A stretch of 64,000 bases of DNA. Source: CAIYRG01 sp965247505 (lineage in GTDB: Bacteria > Pseudomonadota > Alphaproteobacteria > Micropepsales > Micropepsaceae). Positions 9,112-17,980 of this stretch are shown one piece after another (position 1 is the first letter of the stretch; the number at the start of each line of letters is the position of its first letter). Made by a program: the position numbers and the translations under genes. A model generated the notes under the pieces. It was not told where the DNA came from, searched no databases, and was given only the letters and a program-made list of their open reading frames with translations. The stretch covers positions 310,001 to 374,000 of the forward strand of contig OZ252020.1 of assembly GCA_965247505.1 (NCBI GenBank). Reading direction: 5' to 3'.

Positions 9112-9617
9112 CGAATGAACGAGCCGTTCTTGCCGGGGGCTGTTTTTGGGGCATGCAGGATTTGATCCGGGGGCTGCCGGGCGTGGTGTCCACGCGTGTC
9201 GGGTACACCGGCGGCGATGTTGCCAACGCGACTTATCGTAATCATGGCAGCCATGCCGAAGGGATCGAAATTATATTCGACCCGGCCAAAACGCGTTTTC
9301 GGGATATACTGGAATTTTTCTTCCAAATCCACGATCCCTCGACGCCAAACCGTCAAGGCAATGATACGGGGCCCAGCTATCGCTCGGCGATCTACTACAC
9401 CGATGATGCACAAAAGAAGGTAGCGGAAGATACCATAAAAGATGTCGATGCATCGGGCCTATGGCCGGGCAAAGTGGTGACTGAGATCGAACCCGTTGGC
9501 GATTTTTGGGAAGCCGAGCCGGAACATCAGGATTATCTGGAGCGCGCGCCACACGGCTATACGTGCCATTTTGTCCGCCCGAACTGGAAACTGCCGCGCC
9601 GCGAGAGCGCCGCGTAA
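9108..9617 (+). CDS. msrA: peptide-methionine (S)-S-oxide reductase MsrA, cytoplasmic
   Basis: Reduces methionine-S-sulfoxide in proteins and free methionine. 169 residues, normal for MsrA. The catalytic motif GGCFWGMQD sits near residues 10-18 (nucleophilic Cys in GCFW), followed by VGYTGGDVANATYRNHGSHAEGIEIIFDP and later FWEAEPEHQDYLER, all family hallmarks. No signal peptide is present, so it acts in the cytoplasm. The ATG at 9108 has TTGGAGAG about 7 bases upstream. A second, exported MsrA lies at 37235-37858, so this genome carries repair for two compartments. Confidence 0.95.
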   Translation: MTNERAVLAGGCFWGMQDLIRGLPGVVSTRVGYTGGDVANATYRNHGSHAEGIEIIFDPAKTRFRDILEFFFQIHDPSTPNRQGNDTGPSYRSAIYYTDDAQKKVAEDTIKDVDASGLWPGKVVTEIEPVGDFWEAEPEHQDYLERAPHGYTCHFVRPNWKLPRRESAA

Positions 9618-9752
9618 GGGGCACTTTCCAAACAAGTGATGTATCCGTATATCCAATCTGTGAGATCGGATTGCAGGGTGTAGCATTTCACTTTGCCGCG
9701 GTCGGTCTGCAGATGTTTGGCGAATGTCTTTAAGTCAAGATAAGTTCAATTT

Positions 9753-9953
9753 ATGGAAACCAAACCACCCCTGCCGCCGTTTTCTGAGGAAACTGCACGG
9801 GCCAAAGTTCAGGCGGCCGAAGATGCTTGGAACACGCTAGACCCGAACAAAGTTGCGCTTGCCTATACGGAAGACTCCGAGTGGCGGAACCGCTCCAAGT
9901 TTTTGCAAGGAAGAGAGGAGATCCGCCAATTTCTGATCGGTAAATGGAATAAG
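9753..9953 (+). pseudogene. DUF1348 (SnoaL/NTF2-like) gene, 3' end removed by IS1595
   Basis: The first 67 codons match the N-terminal half of DUF1348 proteins, which are small NTF2-fold proteins of about 150 residues: an AEDAWNTLDPNKVALAYTED helix, then DSEWRNRSKFLQGREEIRQF and LIGKWNK. The frame then runs into the IS1595 terminal repeat and stops after four foreign residues. The missing second half is not found elsewhere in the window, so this is a dead fragment rather than a simple interrupted gene. Confidence 0.8.
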
Positions 9954-10699
9954 GCTTGCCTATCCGGTTAACGCCCATGACCGCTACATGTAGGGTGCCG
10001 CCACTCTCCCGAGTAAAGCTCGGCATAGGTTGGAGCAGAGGTGTCGCCCGCGATGCCGAGCAATGAGCGGAAGGCGTTGAACGGGTAGAACCGCCTGTTG
10101 AAGCGGAAGGTGAACTCGTTGAGGTAGGCTTGTAGGTGCTGGTGGCTAACGCCGTGGTGGATCCCGATCAGCCACGTCTTCAGGTTGGCGAAAACCAGAT
10201 GGATGATCGGCAGGTATTGCTCGGCAACAGCGAAGTGCTCATAGCCGCGCTTACCGAGGCCAGCATTGCCGCTCCAATCGTCAGTAACGATCAGCGATCC
10301 CGGCGCGACGGTGCTCTCGACGAACCCACAGAGCGACTCGGCGCTACGGTCGAGCACGACGGCGAGCCGAACGCGTCCGGCATAGCGTCCGTCTTTCCGG
10401 TTGTCGAGCTTGGTGCCCGGCTTTCGATGACGCACCTCGATGGCACAGGAGACGGGAACCTTGTGGTGAACACCACGGCCTTCCCCACGCGTTCGCCCGC
10501 CAACCCAGGTTTCGTCCACCTCAACATGGTTCTTGGGCTGTCCACCGATCCTGTCTTGGTTGGGCCGCACCATGCCCGAGCGGAGCTTGTGGAGAATTTG
10601 AAAGGCCGTCTCGTAGCGCGAAAGACCAAGTTGCCGCTGAAACTGCACGGCGGACATGCCAGGCGTCTGACTGGCGACCAGATAAGCGGCCCAGAACCA
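9954..10699 (-). mobile_element. IS1595-family element, copy 1, truncated by IS3
   Basis: The left end carries the terminal repeat CTTGCCTATCCGGTT, also seen at both ends of the complete copy at 31723-32829. About two thirds of the element remains; the part encoding the transposase N-terminus is missing, because an IS3 copy abuts at 10700. Compared with copy 2 it also lacks 24 bases near 10216. Its left neighbour is the broken DUF1348 gene. Confidence 0.85.
9968..10699 (-). pseudogene. IS1595 (ISXO2-like) transposase, N-terminally truncated
   Basis: About 240 codons of an ISXO2-like DDE transposase are left, starting at WFWAAYLVASQTPGMSAVQF. The zinc-ribbon N-terminus present in copy 2 (CPHC...CRKC) is gone. 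The catalytic-core blocks HVEVDETWVGG and LIVTDDWSG are present. An eight-residue in-frame gap (ECGDPEVA of copy 2) removes residues between AVA and EQYLP. The reading frame continues upstream into antisense IS3 sequence, which is an artefact of the junction. Confidence 0.82.
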
Positions 10700-10760
10700 T
10701 GGACCCTGCTGACGAAAGTGGAGACGTCCTGCGATAGGATTTTGATCGCAGGAGGTGCAA

Positions 10761-11057
10761 ATGTCGAAGCAGAATGGGAACAAGGGCCGGCGGTTTGATC
10801 GGGCCTTCAAGGAAGAAGCCGTCCGTCTTTTACAGACGAGCGGGCGCAGGCAGCGGCAGATAGCAGGAGATCTTGGGATCAGCGTCAGCGCGCTCGGCCG
10901 CTGGGTCGCAGAATTGCGTGAGGAGGATTTGCTTTCCGGTCCGCATGAGGATGCAGCGAAGGAGATTACCCGTCTACGCCGAGAGCGTGATCTGGCCCGT
11001 CAGGAACGTGATCTCCTAAAAAAAGCGCTGGCCTTCTTCGCCAGGGAAAGTCGATGA
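10761..11057 (+). CDS. IS3 OrfA, helix-turn-helix transposase subunit (B1)
   Basis: 98 residues. Helix-turn-helix region RQRQIAGDLGISVSALGRWV near residues 29-48, then a leucine-zipper-like coiled coil (ITRLRRERDLARQERDLLKKAL) used for multimerisation. GGAGG lies 6 bases before the ATG. The stop overlaps the orfB start in ATGA, so OrfB is probably made by translational coupling, or by frameshifting at the AAAAAA run just upstream. Confidence 0.92.
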   Translation: MSKQNGNKGRRFDRAFKEEAVRLLQTSGRRQRQIAGDLGISVSALGRWVAELREEDLLSGPHEDAAKEITRLRRERDLARQERDLLKKALAFFARESR

Positions 11058-11926
11058 GGTTCCGGTTCATCGACGCGGAGAGGGCCGGGTTGGCGATGCC
11101 GATATTCCGCCTGTGCAGACTGCTGCAGGTCAGCGTCTCAGGCTTCTACGCTTGGCGCAATCGCGGCCCAAGCCGGCGACAGCTCGATGACATGGTTCTA
11201 CTCGCCCATGTCCGGGCAGCCTTTCGGCGCAGCCGCGAGAGCTACGGTGCAGAGCGGGTCCATCACGAGCTTGCCGAGAATGGGATCGAGGTTGGACGCC
11301 ATAGGGTGGCTCGGCTGATGCGGGGAAATGGGTTGTCTCCAAAACGGAAACAGAAGTTCAAAAAGACGACTGACAGCCAGCACAACAAGGCCGTCACATC
11401 GAACCTTCTCGACCAGAACTTCTCCGCCGAGGCACCCAACGAGAAATGGGCTGCCGACATCAGCTATATCTGGACGGCACAGGGCTGGCTGTACCTGGCC
11501 GTCATGCTCGACCTCTACTCCCGGCGCGTCATCGGCTGGGCCGTGGGCGCTCGCATGACCAGCGACCTGCCGCTCAGGGCGCTTAACCGTGCTATCGGGC
11601 TGCGCCAACCTGGCGCCGGTGTGATCCACCATAGCGATCGGGGAAGCCAGTACTGCTCAGACGCATACCAGGCGCGCCTCGGTGAACTCGGTTTCCTCGC
11701 CTCAATGAGCGGTAAGGGAAATTGCTATGATAACGCCGTCGTCGAGACCTTCTTCAAAACCATCAAGTCAGAACTGATCTGGAGGACTGTGTTCATGTCA
11801 AGAAGCCAAGCTGAAACTGCCATAGCCGGATACATCGACGGGTTCTATAATCCAGTCCGTCGGCACTCGACGCTGGACTTCACAAGCCCCGTCAAATTCG
11901 AGGCAGAAGCAATGCAAACGGTGTAG
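11054..11926 (+). CDS. IS3 OrfB, DDE transposase (B1)
   Basis: 290 residues. An HTH_21-type segment (SYGAERVHHELAENGIEVGRHRVARLMR) precedes an rve integrase core with the DDE residues in WAADISYIW, HHSDRGSQY and NAVVETFFKTIKSEL. It appears intact and could be functional. Nearly identical copies are at 19288-20151 and 33633-34505. Confidence 0.93.
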   Translation: MRFRFIDAERAGLAMPIFRLCRLLQVSVSGFYAWRNRGPSRRQLDDMVLLAHVRAAFRRSRESYGAERVHHELAENGIEVGRHRVARLMRGNGLSPKRKQKFKKTTDSQHNKAVTSNLLDQNFSAEAPNEKWAADISYIWTAQGWLYLAVMLDLYSRRVIGWAVGARMTSDLPLRALNRAIGLRQPGAGVIHHSDRGSQYCSDAYQARLGELGFLASMSGKGNCYDNAVVETFFKTIKSELIWRTVFMSRSQAETAIAGYIDGFYNPVRRHSTLDFTSPVKFEAEAMQTV

Positions 11927-11955
11927 GGCGCCTCCACTTTTCCTGGATGGGTCCA

Positions 11956-13559
11956 GATCGTCCGGCGGCGCCACAGCTGCCGAGCTAACCGGTCAAGTGA
12001 GTTCGGCTCAAGAAGGCGCCATGGAAGGCGTACTCGTCACCGCTCGGAAAGAAGATTCGAACATCTCAGTGACTGTGGTGAGCGACGAACACGGCCGTTA
12101 TAGCTTTCCCGATGGGCGGCTCGAACCCGGTAACTACATCTTGAGAATTCGCGCCGGTGGATATGCGCTTGACGGTCATAGACGGATCACTGTGAGCGAC
12201 CATGGCACGGCCGTAGACCTGACGCTCGCGCCCAACGAAAATATTGCCTACCAAATGACCAATTCAGAATGGTTGACGAGCCTGCCGGGGACCGAATCGG
12301 AAAAAAGATTCCTCTTCGGCTGTATGACTTGCCATCAATTGAGCGTACCGCTGAGTTCAACCTATAACGCCGAACAAATCAAAACCGATCTCGTCCCGCG
12401 CATGGCATTGAGGTCGAGCCAGTCGATTCCGGGCAGGGTTCAGACACGTCTTGTCCCAAGCGGCAGAGGCGGTGCGGCGACGGAAGCCATCGAACGGCTG
12501 GCGAACTATCTCGCCTCGGTCAATTTATCGGCTTCGCCGAAGTGGAATTTTCCGCTCAAGACCCGGGCACGTCCCAGCGGAGAGGCGACGCGCGTCATCA
12601 TCACTTCATTCGAATTGCCGCGCAAAACTATGCAGCCGCATGATTCAGTGCGCGGGCCCAATGGTTATGTTTGGATTTCGGATTTTGGGGGAAACTCGCT
12701 TACAAGACTCGATCCCGACAGCGGCGACATCAAAGAATTTCCCTATCCCTCTTTACGTCCCGAGGGCTACGCCACAGGAAATCTTGATGTCGAATTCGAC
12801 GAGGACGGTAATATCTGGCTTGGTTTAATGAATCAGGCGGGCGTCGCAAAGTTCGACCCCGATGCGGAAGAGTTCCAGTTCTATCCCTTGCCCGACGACA
12901 TGATCGACGAACGCACCCAGCAGGCTATGGTCTCGCCGACCCATTCAAGCGTCGACGGCAAAGTCTGGTTCAATGATGCCGATCACCCGGTGATTGGCCG
13001 CCTCGACCTCGCCAGCGGAATTTTCGAACCCTGGTTCCAGCCCTTCAAGGAGTTGCCGGTAAGGCCAAGGCATGGCGCCTATGGGCTTTATACCGACTCA
13101 GACAACAACGCTTTTTTGCTGGATTTTCCGAGCGAAAATATTTGGAAAGTCGACGCCAAGACCGGCGTGTCGACGCGCTATAAGACGCCGACCAACCGTT
13201 CGCGGCCGCGGCGCGGGCGGATGGACAGCCAGGATCGCCTATTTTTTGCCGAGTATGGTGCGGGCAATGTGGGGATGTTCGATACCAAGACTCTCACCTT
13301 CGCCGAGTGGCCGGTTCCGGGCGCCTATTCCATGCCCTATGACGCACAACACGATGAGACGGGCTGGATCTGGACCAACAACACAATGGATGATTTGGTG
13401 ACGCGCATAAATATCGAGACCGGAGAGACAATCCAATATTTGATGCCGATCGAAACCAATGGGCGGCGTGTGTCCGTCGATAATAGCGGACCACGTCCGG
13501 TGCTGTGGATGGGCTCGAACCACCAAGCGACGGTAATGAAGATCGAGCCGCTGGAGTAA
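11956..13559 (+). pseudogene. carboxypeptidase-regulatory-like / haem c / Vgb-like beta-propeller protein, 5' truncated by IS3
   Basis: An open frame runs from the IS3 end at 11955 to a stop at 13559. It has three parts. First, a carboxypeptidase-regulatory-like beta-sandwich (LTGQVSSAQEGAMEGVLVTA ... GRYSFPDGRLEPGNYILRI). Second, a haem c attachment site CMTCH with surrounding helices. Third, a streptogramin-lyase-like (Vgb) beta-propeller with repeated blade motifs (GYVWISDFGGNSLTRLD, GNIWLGLMNQAGVAKFD, GKVWFNDADHPVIGRLD). Relatives are exported and probably periplasmic. The signal peptide and start were lost to the IS3 junction. An internal GTG at 11997 could restart translation but would give a protein without export signal or haem loading. 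True lyase activity is unproven for such fusions. Confidence 0.82.
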
Positions 13560-13759
13560 ACGCAGCTTCGTTCATTGTGCTAAACCACATTGTTCACGCT
13601 GTCGTAGGGAGGCCCCGATGTCCGCTTTGCCCCCAAGGGCAGACATCTGTGCAGCGCCGCAATATGTCTGCTTGGTGCCAATAGCGGGTATTTATTGCAT
13701 CCTAAGATTAGGGTTTTCACGATCAAGCACGTCACAGCAACAGGTGAGCGCGTTCGCAT
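13560..13759. other. intergenic gap with imperfect palindrome (13617-13647)
   Basis: No recognisable gene. GATGTC at 13617 and GACATC ending at 13647 form the ends of an imperfect hairpin around a GC-rich centre. A 49-codon frame starts inside it at 13618, after GGGAGG, but its product resembles nothing known. The palindrome has no T-run, so it is not a standard terminator; it could be a dispersed intergenic repeat. Confidence 0.3.
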
Positions 13760-14476
13760 TCAACCGATGATGAAGTAACCGGAAAGCTGATAGCCGACAA
13801 GAAGGAAGCCGCAGCCCATTAACACCGTGTTGGTTGTGAAGGCATTGCGGAGATAGCTCTCTTGGGTGCGCCAGAAACTCAATGCAATAAGCACGGCGGT
13901 CAACGCCAAAACTTGGCCAATTTCCACACCGATATTGAAGCTCAAAATATTGGCGACAAGGCCCTCTTCGCCCAGCGCAAAATCCTGCAGTTTCGTCGCC
14001 AAGCCGAAGCCGTGAAAGAAGCCGAAAACCAAAACCGCAATCTTGGCGTTCGGCTGAAAGCCGATAAACCGTTTAAAGCCGTCCATATTGTCGAAGGCCT
14101 TATAGGCAACGGAAAAGCCGATAATGGCGTCGATCAGATAGGGATTGGCGTGAACGCCGCCGAGAAGGCCAACAAGAAGCGTGACGCTATGGCCGATGGT
14201 GAACAGAGTGACGTATTGAACGACATCCTTCAGACGGTACAGAAAAAATATTACGCCGACGAGAAAAAGGAGGTGATCGTAGCCGGTCACCATATGCTTC
14301 GCCCCAAGATAGATGAAGGCGCCGATCGCGGCGCCATCTACATTTTGAAGGAAGATCGCATCCTTGCCCGTGATGCCATGTGCGCTCGCATCGCTTGCAA
14401 AGAGCACGGCGAAGATGAGCGCCGCGATCCCGCTCGCAGCCACGCTTTGTCTAATTTCGGGCACAAATCGTCCCAT
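13760..14476 (-). CDS. HupE/UreJ-family membrane protein
   Basis: 238 residues with a Sec-type signal (IAALIFAVLFASDASA), then HupE/UreJ_2 signatures: HMVTGYDHLLFLVGVIFFLYRLKD, FTIGHSVTLL and LVFGFFHGFGLA, the last two with conserved His residues in membrane helices. Five to six transmembrane segments follow the signal peptide. HupE/UreJ proteins are linked to nickel or other transition-metal uptake in hydrogenase and urease clusters. No such enzyme is present here; the neighbours are a small periplasmic protein and, beyond an IS256 copy, an anchored protein and a YcnI homologue, so a copper or nickel handling role is the best guess. Confidence 0.82.
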   Translation of the reverse strand: MGRFVPEIRQSVAASGIAALIFAVLFASDASAHGITGKDAIFLQNVDGAAIGAFIYLGAKHMVTGYDHLLFLVGVIFFLYRLKDVVQYVTLFTIGHSVTLLVGLLGGVHANPYLIDAIIGFSVAYKAFDNMDGFKRFIGFQPNAKIAVLVFGFFHGFGLATKLQDFALGEEGLVANILSFNIGVEIGQVLALTAVLIALSFWRTQESYLRNAFTTNTVLMGCGFLLVGYQLSGYFIIG

Positions 14477-14509
14477 GCTTCGTCCGGATTATGTTTGGCG
14501 TGGCTACGG

Positions 14510-14830
14510 TCAGTTCGTAGGCGCAGTAATCGAGGGCACGAGCCGAATCTCCAACGCGAGAAGATCAGTGTAATCGTCGCCCCATGCATCAACCACCACA
14601 TTGCTGCCTTCGGTTACCTCGGAAACGTCCACCCATTCGCTGTCGCGATGTATATAAGTCTGGTTATCCAATCCGACTAAGACTACACGGCCGCTCTTCT
14701 CCGTGACGACAAGTTTGGAATCGTTCTCTCCGGTAATGGTGCCGATCAGGCGGAACTCCTCATGCGCCAGGGAAGGCGCAGCACCAAGCATAAGGGCGAT
14801 AACGCTCACAACACTCAAAGCGTGCCTCAT
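14510..14830 (-). CDS. small periplasmic protein of unknown function (DUF5666-like)
   Basis: 106 residues: a signal peptide (MRHALSVVSVIALMLGAAPSLA), then His-Glu-Glu and a short beta-rich domain (FRLIGTITGENDSKLVVTEKSG) that resembles OB-fold-like DUF5666 proteins. It lies 33 bases before hupE on the same strand, so both are probably cotranscribed. The Shine-Dalgarno AAGGAG straddles the target duplication of the IS256 copy inserted 20 bases upstream. Any promoter farther upstream has therefore been separated, and expression may now depend on the IS. Confidence 0.7.
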   Translation of the reverse strand: MRHALSVVSVIALMLGAAPSLAHEEFRLIGTITGENDSKLVVTEKSGRVVLVGLDNQTYIHRDSEWVDVSEVTEGSNVVVDAWGDDYTDLLALEIRLVPSITAPTN

Positions 14831-14905
14831 GGTGTTTTCTCCTTTTCGTGGCGATGTCCCTATCTCTGTTGAAATTCGTGGGGCAGGCGTCGCTGGTTGA
14901 TGATG

Positions 14906-15754
14906 CTATGCTGCCTTCATGATGGTTTCAATGGCACTGTCGGCCTGAGCCTTTCTCAAGTGTTCCTGGAGAGCATTTCGGAGGATGGGCAGCTGGCGAT
15001 AGGCCTTGAGGCGACGGAAGGTTTTCTGGGCCTCCAGCAGGCCGGCGGCGATCCATCTGAGCGCCATCTCGGCGTGTCTCCAGCGTTTGACGTTGCGGGT
15101 GACCTGGCGCACCGTGCCGAGCGCGTTCTCGACGATGTTGGTGCAGGCGAGCGAGCGCCGGAGTTCGTGCGGTAGGCCGAGGCGGATGACGGTGAGGATC
15201 TCCTCCAGCCCCTCCAGGATGCTGCCCGAGACGCCCGGTTCCTCATGCTCCAGACGCCGGACCAGGTTACGCAAGAGCCGCTCGGCCTTGTTTGCGTCGT
15301 CCTGGTCCCAGGCCTGACGGGGCGCCTTCTTGACGCTCGCGTGCAAATGTTGGGGCAGGCGCTCGATGATGTTACGGCCCTTGTGGACCTGGCAGCGCTG
15401 GATGGCGGCGGCCACACCGAAGGTGTTTCGGATCGCTTTGCTGAGTGCCTTCGCGCCATCGACGATGAACAGCCGCGGCAGTGTCGGATCGAGCCCCCTG
15501 GCGAGGAGATTGTCGATCAAGGCCTGGACGACGACCGTGTTCTCCGTCGCCCCCTCGACCACGGCCAGGACATGCTTGTCGCCGTTGCCATCGACGCCGA
15601 TCGCCGCCATCAGGACATGGTCGCCGACATGCAGACCGTCGATCTGGATGACTAGCAGGTCGAGTTCCGAGAGATCCGAGGCGAGCCAGGCCTTCATCTT
15701 CTTGCGTGACAGCGCCACAAACCGCCGGCCCTTGTTCCCATTCTGCTTCGACAT
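14906..15754 (-). pseudogene. hybrid ORF: IS3 OrfA start fused to the IS256 catalytic domain
   Basis: The frame starts at the IS3 OrfA ATG (MSKQNGNKGRRF), complete with its GGAGG Shine-Dalgarno, and passes without a break into the IS256 transposase at VALSRKKMKAWLASDL. All three IS256 catalytic acids remain, in VIQIDGLHVGD, FIVDGAKAL and TNIVENALG, but the N-terminal DNA-binding half is missing. Transposase activity is unlikely; a truncated product could still bind or interfere. Confidence 0.8.
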
Positions 15755-15815
15755 TTGCACCTCCTGCGATCAAAATCCTATCGCATGACGTCTCCACTTT
15801 CATCAGCAGGGTCCA
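15721..15815 (-). repeat. IS3 left-end remnant inside IS256 copy C1
   Basis: About 95 bases match the left end of the IS3 copies, from TGGACCCTGCTGA through the first codons of OrfA, on the minus strand. One junction lies in TTTG shared by both parent sequences (IS3 GGCGGTTTG, IS256 GGCGCTTTG), consistent with deletion at a microhomology after an IS3 insertion. Confidence 0.88.
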
Positions 15816-16245
15816 GGTCGCCCTCGGGCAGACGGACCGCGCGGTGGTACTTGCGGGTCGACACGTTCAGCACCATCAGGTTGAGCGCCCACTCGAGCAG
15901 CAGGTTGCCATCGCGTAGCGCCTGCCAACTCTCCAAGCTCACCTCTTTGCCCGCCCGGTCACGAACCCGTGGCCGGGCCACCTTCACTTTGCCGCCGTGG
16001 TAGCCGATCTCGCTATGTGTCCTGCCCCAGCGATAACCTCGACGGTCCCCATGGCGGCGATGGCGGGCCCCGCACACGGTCGTGGCGTCCTCCTCCATCA
16101 TCTCGGCCAAGGCCTCGACCTCGGCCAGAAGACAAAACCGATCCACGCTGAGATGGACTGCGTCCATCGCGTCCGCCAGCGGCGGCATAGGAATCGAGGG
16201 GGCAAGGGCTTTCGGGCGGCTGGAACTACGGATATTATTTCCCAT
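15816..16245 (-). pseudogene. IS256 transposase N-terminal fragment (C1)
   Basis: The first ~143 residues of the IS256-family transposase (MGNNIRSSSRPKALAPSIP to AVRLPEGD), ending in foreign residues from the IS3 remnant. It carries the zinc/DNA-binding region ARHRRHGDRRGYRWG but none of the catalytic acids. Confidence 0.85.
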
Positions 16246-16392
16246 GGCGTCGTTCTCCCTTTTGGGTTTGCAGCACCCGGAGCCTAACGGCTCCAGGAGA
16301 GCGACACCTACCTCAACTTTTCAACATCGACCGGGACATCCCCCTTTTCGTTTCCGCATAGCCGAAAACCACTACCTATTATCTTAGCACAA

Positions 16393-17040
16393 CTAATCCG
16401 CGTTGGGCGCAGTGGCTTTTAGCGGCATGATATCGTGACGTAGCCGCGTACCATCATAGTGAATTTCCACTGCCCAAGGGTAGAATCCGGAAGCCGTAAC
16501 ATTTACGACTATTCTATTGCCGCCGGGGTTCTCCCAATACCAACCGTGAATCCCGGTGAAGGGCGCTGTAAAGCTGCCATTTCCGGAACTCAAATTACGC
16601 ATATCGTAGGATTGCACGGCGGTCGGATTTTCGTCCGGATCGCCGTGAAAATCGTGAATGACGGTGTCGGTGCTCGTCCAGGAATAGAGCATCGTTGCAC
16701 CGGCTTCGAGGTGGTATTTGTATTCGACATATTCATACGGTTCCAAGACGAATTCTGCCGTGTCGTGCTTGAACCCGTCGCCATAATGGCCGATGGGCCC
16801 ATCGATTGTTGGGGTTAGCGACAGGACCGTCAGAGCGTCGGACTGGTCAACGACCACCGTACCCGAAAGTGGAAGAACCCCAAGTGCCGCGCCAGTTCCC
16901 AGTGGATCGACGCCGTATTCAGCCGGCAATATGAGGGTCACAAGCAAAATAGCGGCGCCGACGAGCGCCGCCAGACTGGCGATGACCAGACTTCGCTTTG
17001 AAGATAGCGCCCCGGCCTCTTTATTCTCGGCAGAGTCCAT
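16393..17040 (-). CDS. membrane-anchored periplasmic protein, probable metal-handling partner
   Basis: 215 residues with a single N-terminal membrane anchor (residues ~17-38: VIASLAALVGAAILLVTLIL) and a large periplasmic domain rich in Tyr, His and Asp (YVEYKYHLEAGATMLYSW, DTVIHDFHGDPD, FTGIHGWYWENPGG). Proteins of this layout are often annotated simply as transmembrane anchor proteins next to HupE or YcnI. It starts 6 bases after the YcnI-like stop, so the two are cotranscribed. The original downstream partners (small periplasmic protein, HupE) are now beyond the IS256 copy. The His-rich loop suggests metal contact, which is inference. Confidence 0.68.
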   Translation of the reverse strand: MDSAENKEAGALSSKRSLVIASLAALVGAAILLVTLILPAEYGVDPLGTGAALGVLPLSGTVVVDQSDALTVLSLTPTIDGPIGHYGDGFKHDTAEFVLEPYEYVEYKYHLEAGATMLYSWTSTDTVIHDFHGDPDENPTAVQSYDMRNLSSGNGSFTAPFTGIHGWYWENPGGNRIVVNVTASGFYPWAVEIHYDGTRLRHDIMPLKATAPNAD

Positions 17041-17046
17041 AGGTCG

Positions 17047-17559
17047 CTAGCGCGTTCTCGGGCTTAGGGTCGTAACAGCCGTCGGGCGAATACCGTTCGG
17101 TCCCATGGTCCAGTCCCGAACCGTGCCGTCGGCAAAAAGTTGGCGTAGCGTCCAGACGAGTTCAGTTGTTCCGTCTCTCGGATTGCGCGCAACAAACCCG
17201 AATTCGGCAAATTCACCGGGAGCGATATCCATGGCCCATGAAATAGCGACGATCCGTCCGTCGCGCCGCGTCGTTTCGTAGGTCCAACCGTTTGGAACTG
17301 ACAAGACCTCGACCACGACCCCGTCGGGTACTTCGAGCTCGGCACCCGTCGTCGTCACATCGCCTTCCGTCGGCACACGCACGGCATATTTTTCCGTGGC
17401 GCCAGAAAGCGACTCGCGCGGCCAAATGGTAACGTGAGCCTGCGCGCCCATAGCAAGCATCGTAGCGATGACCCCAACCGCCCCGGCAATCATCAGGCGT
17501 CTAGGTGCAGGTTTGCGATTTGGCGGCATGCGCCCCCGTGAGCTGAAAATTGGCTTCAT
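17047..17559 (-). CDS. YcnI-like DUF1775 exported protein
   Basis: 170 residues with an N-terminal membrane/signal segment (LMIAGAVGVIATMLAMGAQA). Cleavage after AQA would expose a histidine as residue 1 of HVTIWPRESLSGATEKYAVRVP. In YcnI-type proteins this N-terminal His with a nearby Trp forms the copper(II) site; the Trp is also present (TIWP). The rest is an Ig-like DUF1775 beta-sandwich. A GGGAGG ribosome site precedes the ATG. As first gene of the cluster it points to copper binding in the periplasm. Confidence 0.8.
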   Translation of the reverse strand: MKPIFSSRGRMPPNRKPAPRRLMIAGAVGVIATMLAMGAQAHVTIWPRESLSGATEKYAVRVPTEGDVTTTGAELEVPDGVVVEVLSVPNGWTYETTRRDGRIVAISWAMDIAPGEFAEFGFVARNPRDGTTELVWTLRQLFADGTVRDWTMGPNGIRPTAVTTLSPRTR

Positions 17560-17980
17560 TCGACTGTCCTCCCGCCGATAAGGCGCTTTCGGTGTGAATA
17601 TCGGAATATTGGACCACTATAGACCATCTGGTGCCACAACTGTGTATGAACGCTTCGTGATGCAAGACCGACCGAAATTGCGTACACGGATGTCCGCTTC
17701 TCTAATCGGCCATTGGGTGTCAAGCACTTTCAGACTTTCCACTGTTGCGGTTTCTATGTCTCTCGCGGGCTCGCGCTTCTCTTCGGAATCGGCACTTAAG
17801 GCCCTTCCATCATGGGGTTCGAAGACGAGGCGGAACAATCTTTCGGGCGGCCTTGCCATCGGACGGACGGCAGGTCCAAGCGGACATACGAACTCACCTC
17901 ATCCATCGTCCCGCGAGGGACATCACTCCACCGCTTGGTGGAACCTAAATCCTCCTATCCTCTTTGATTGGCTTTGGCGC
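17560..17980. other. gap between the YcnI-like gene and the IS110 remnant
   Basis: About 420 bases without a recognisable gene. An 80-codon minus-strand frame at 17617-17859 (MARPPERLFRLVFEPHDGRA...) resembles nothing known. The segment from roughly 17900 to 17980 is probably the non-coding tail of the IS110-type element, whose outer end cannot be fixed. Confidence 0.4.

Larger units (their letters stand above)
10700..11955 (+). mobile_element. IS3-family element, copy B1 (1256 bp)
   Basis: A full-length copy of an element seen three times in this window. The ends are imperfect inverted repeats, TGGACCCTGCTGACGAAAG at the left and, on the other strand, TGGACCCATCCAGGAAAAG at the right. It encodes orfA and orfB. 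The flanks differ (truncated IS1595 on the left, truncated beta-propeller gene on the right) and no 3-4 bp target duplication is visible, so this is a rearrangement joint rather than a simple insertion. The orfB type (DISYIWTAQGWLYLAVMLDLYSR) resembles the IS51 subgroup. Confidence 0.93.
14850..16343 (-). mobile_element. IS256-family element, copy C1 (1494 bp), internally rearranged
   Basis: The ends share GG(C/G)GATGTCCC and GTTGAAA as inverted repeats. An exact 8-bp target duplication, CTTTTCGT, stands at 14842-14849 and 16344-16351, showing simple insertion into the YcnI-to-HupE gene cluster. Relative to the two intact copies (both 1450 bp), about 50 bases are replaced by about 95 bases of IS3 left end (15721-15815), giving the 44-bp difference. 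The transposase is therefore broken into an N-terminal piece and a hybrid ORF. Confidence 0.93.

Noticed and set aside
9968..10810. Single 280-residue transposase gene
   Set aside because: The first ~40 residues are antisense IS3 sequence joined by chance to truncated IS1595.
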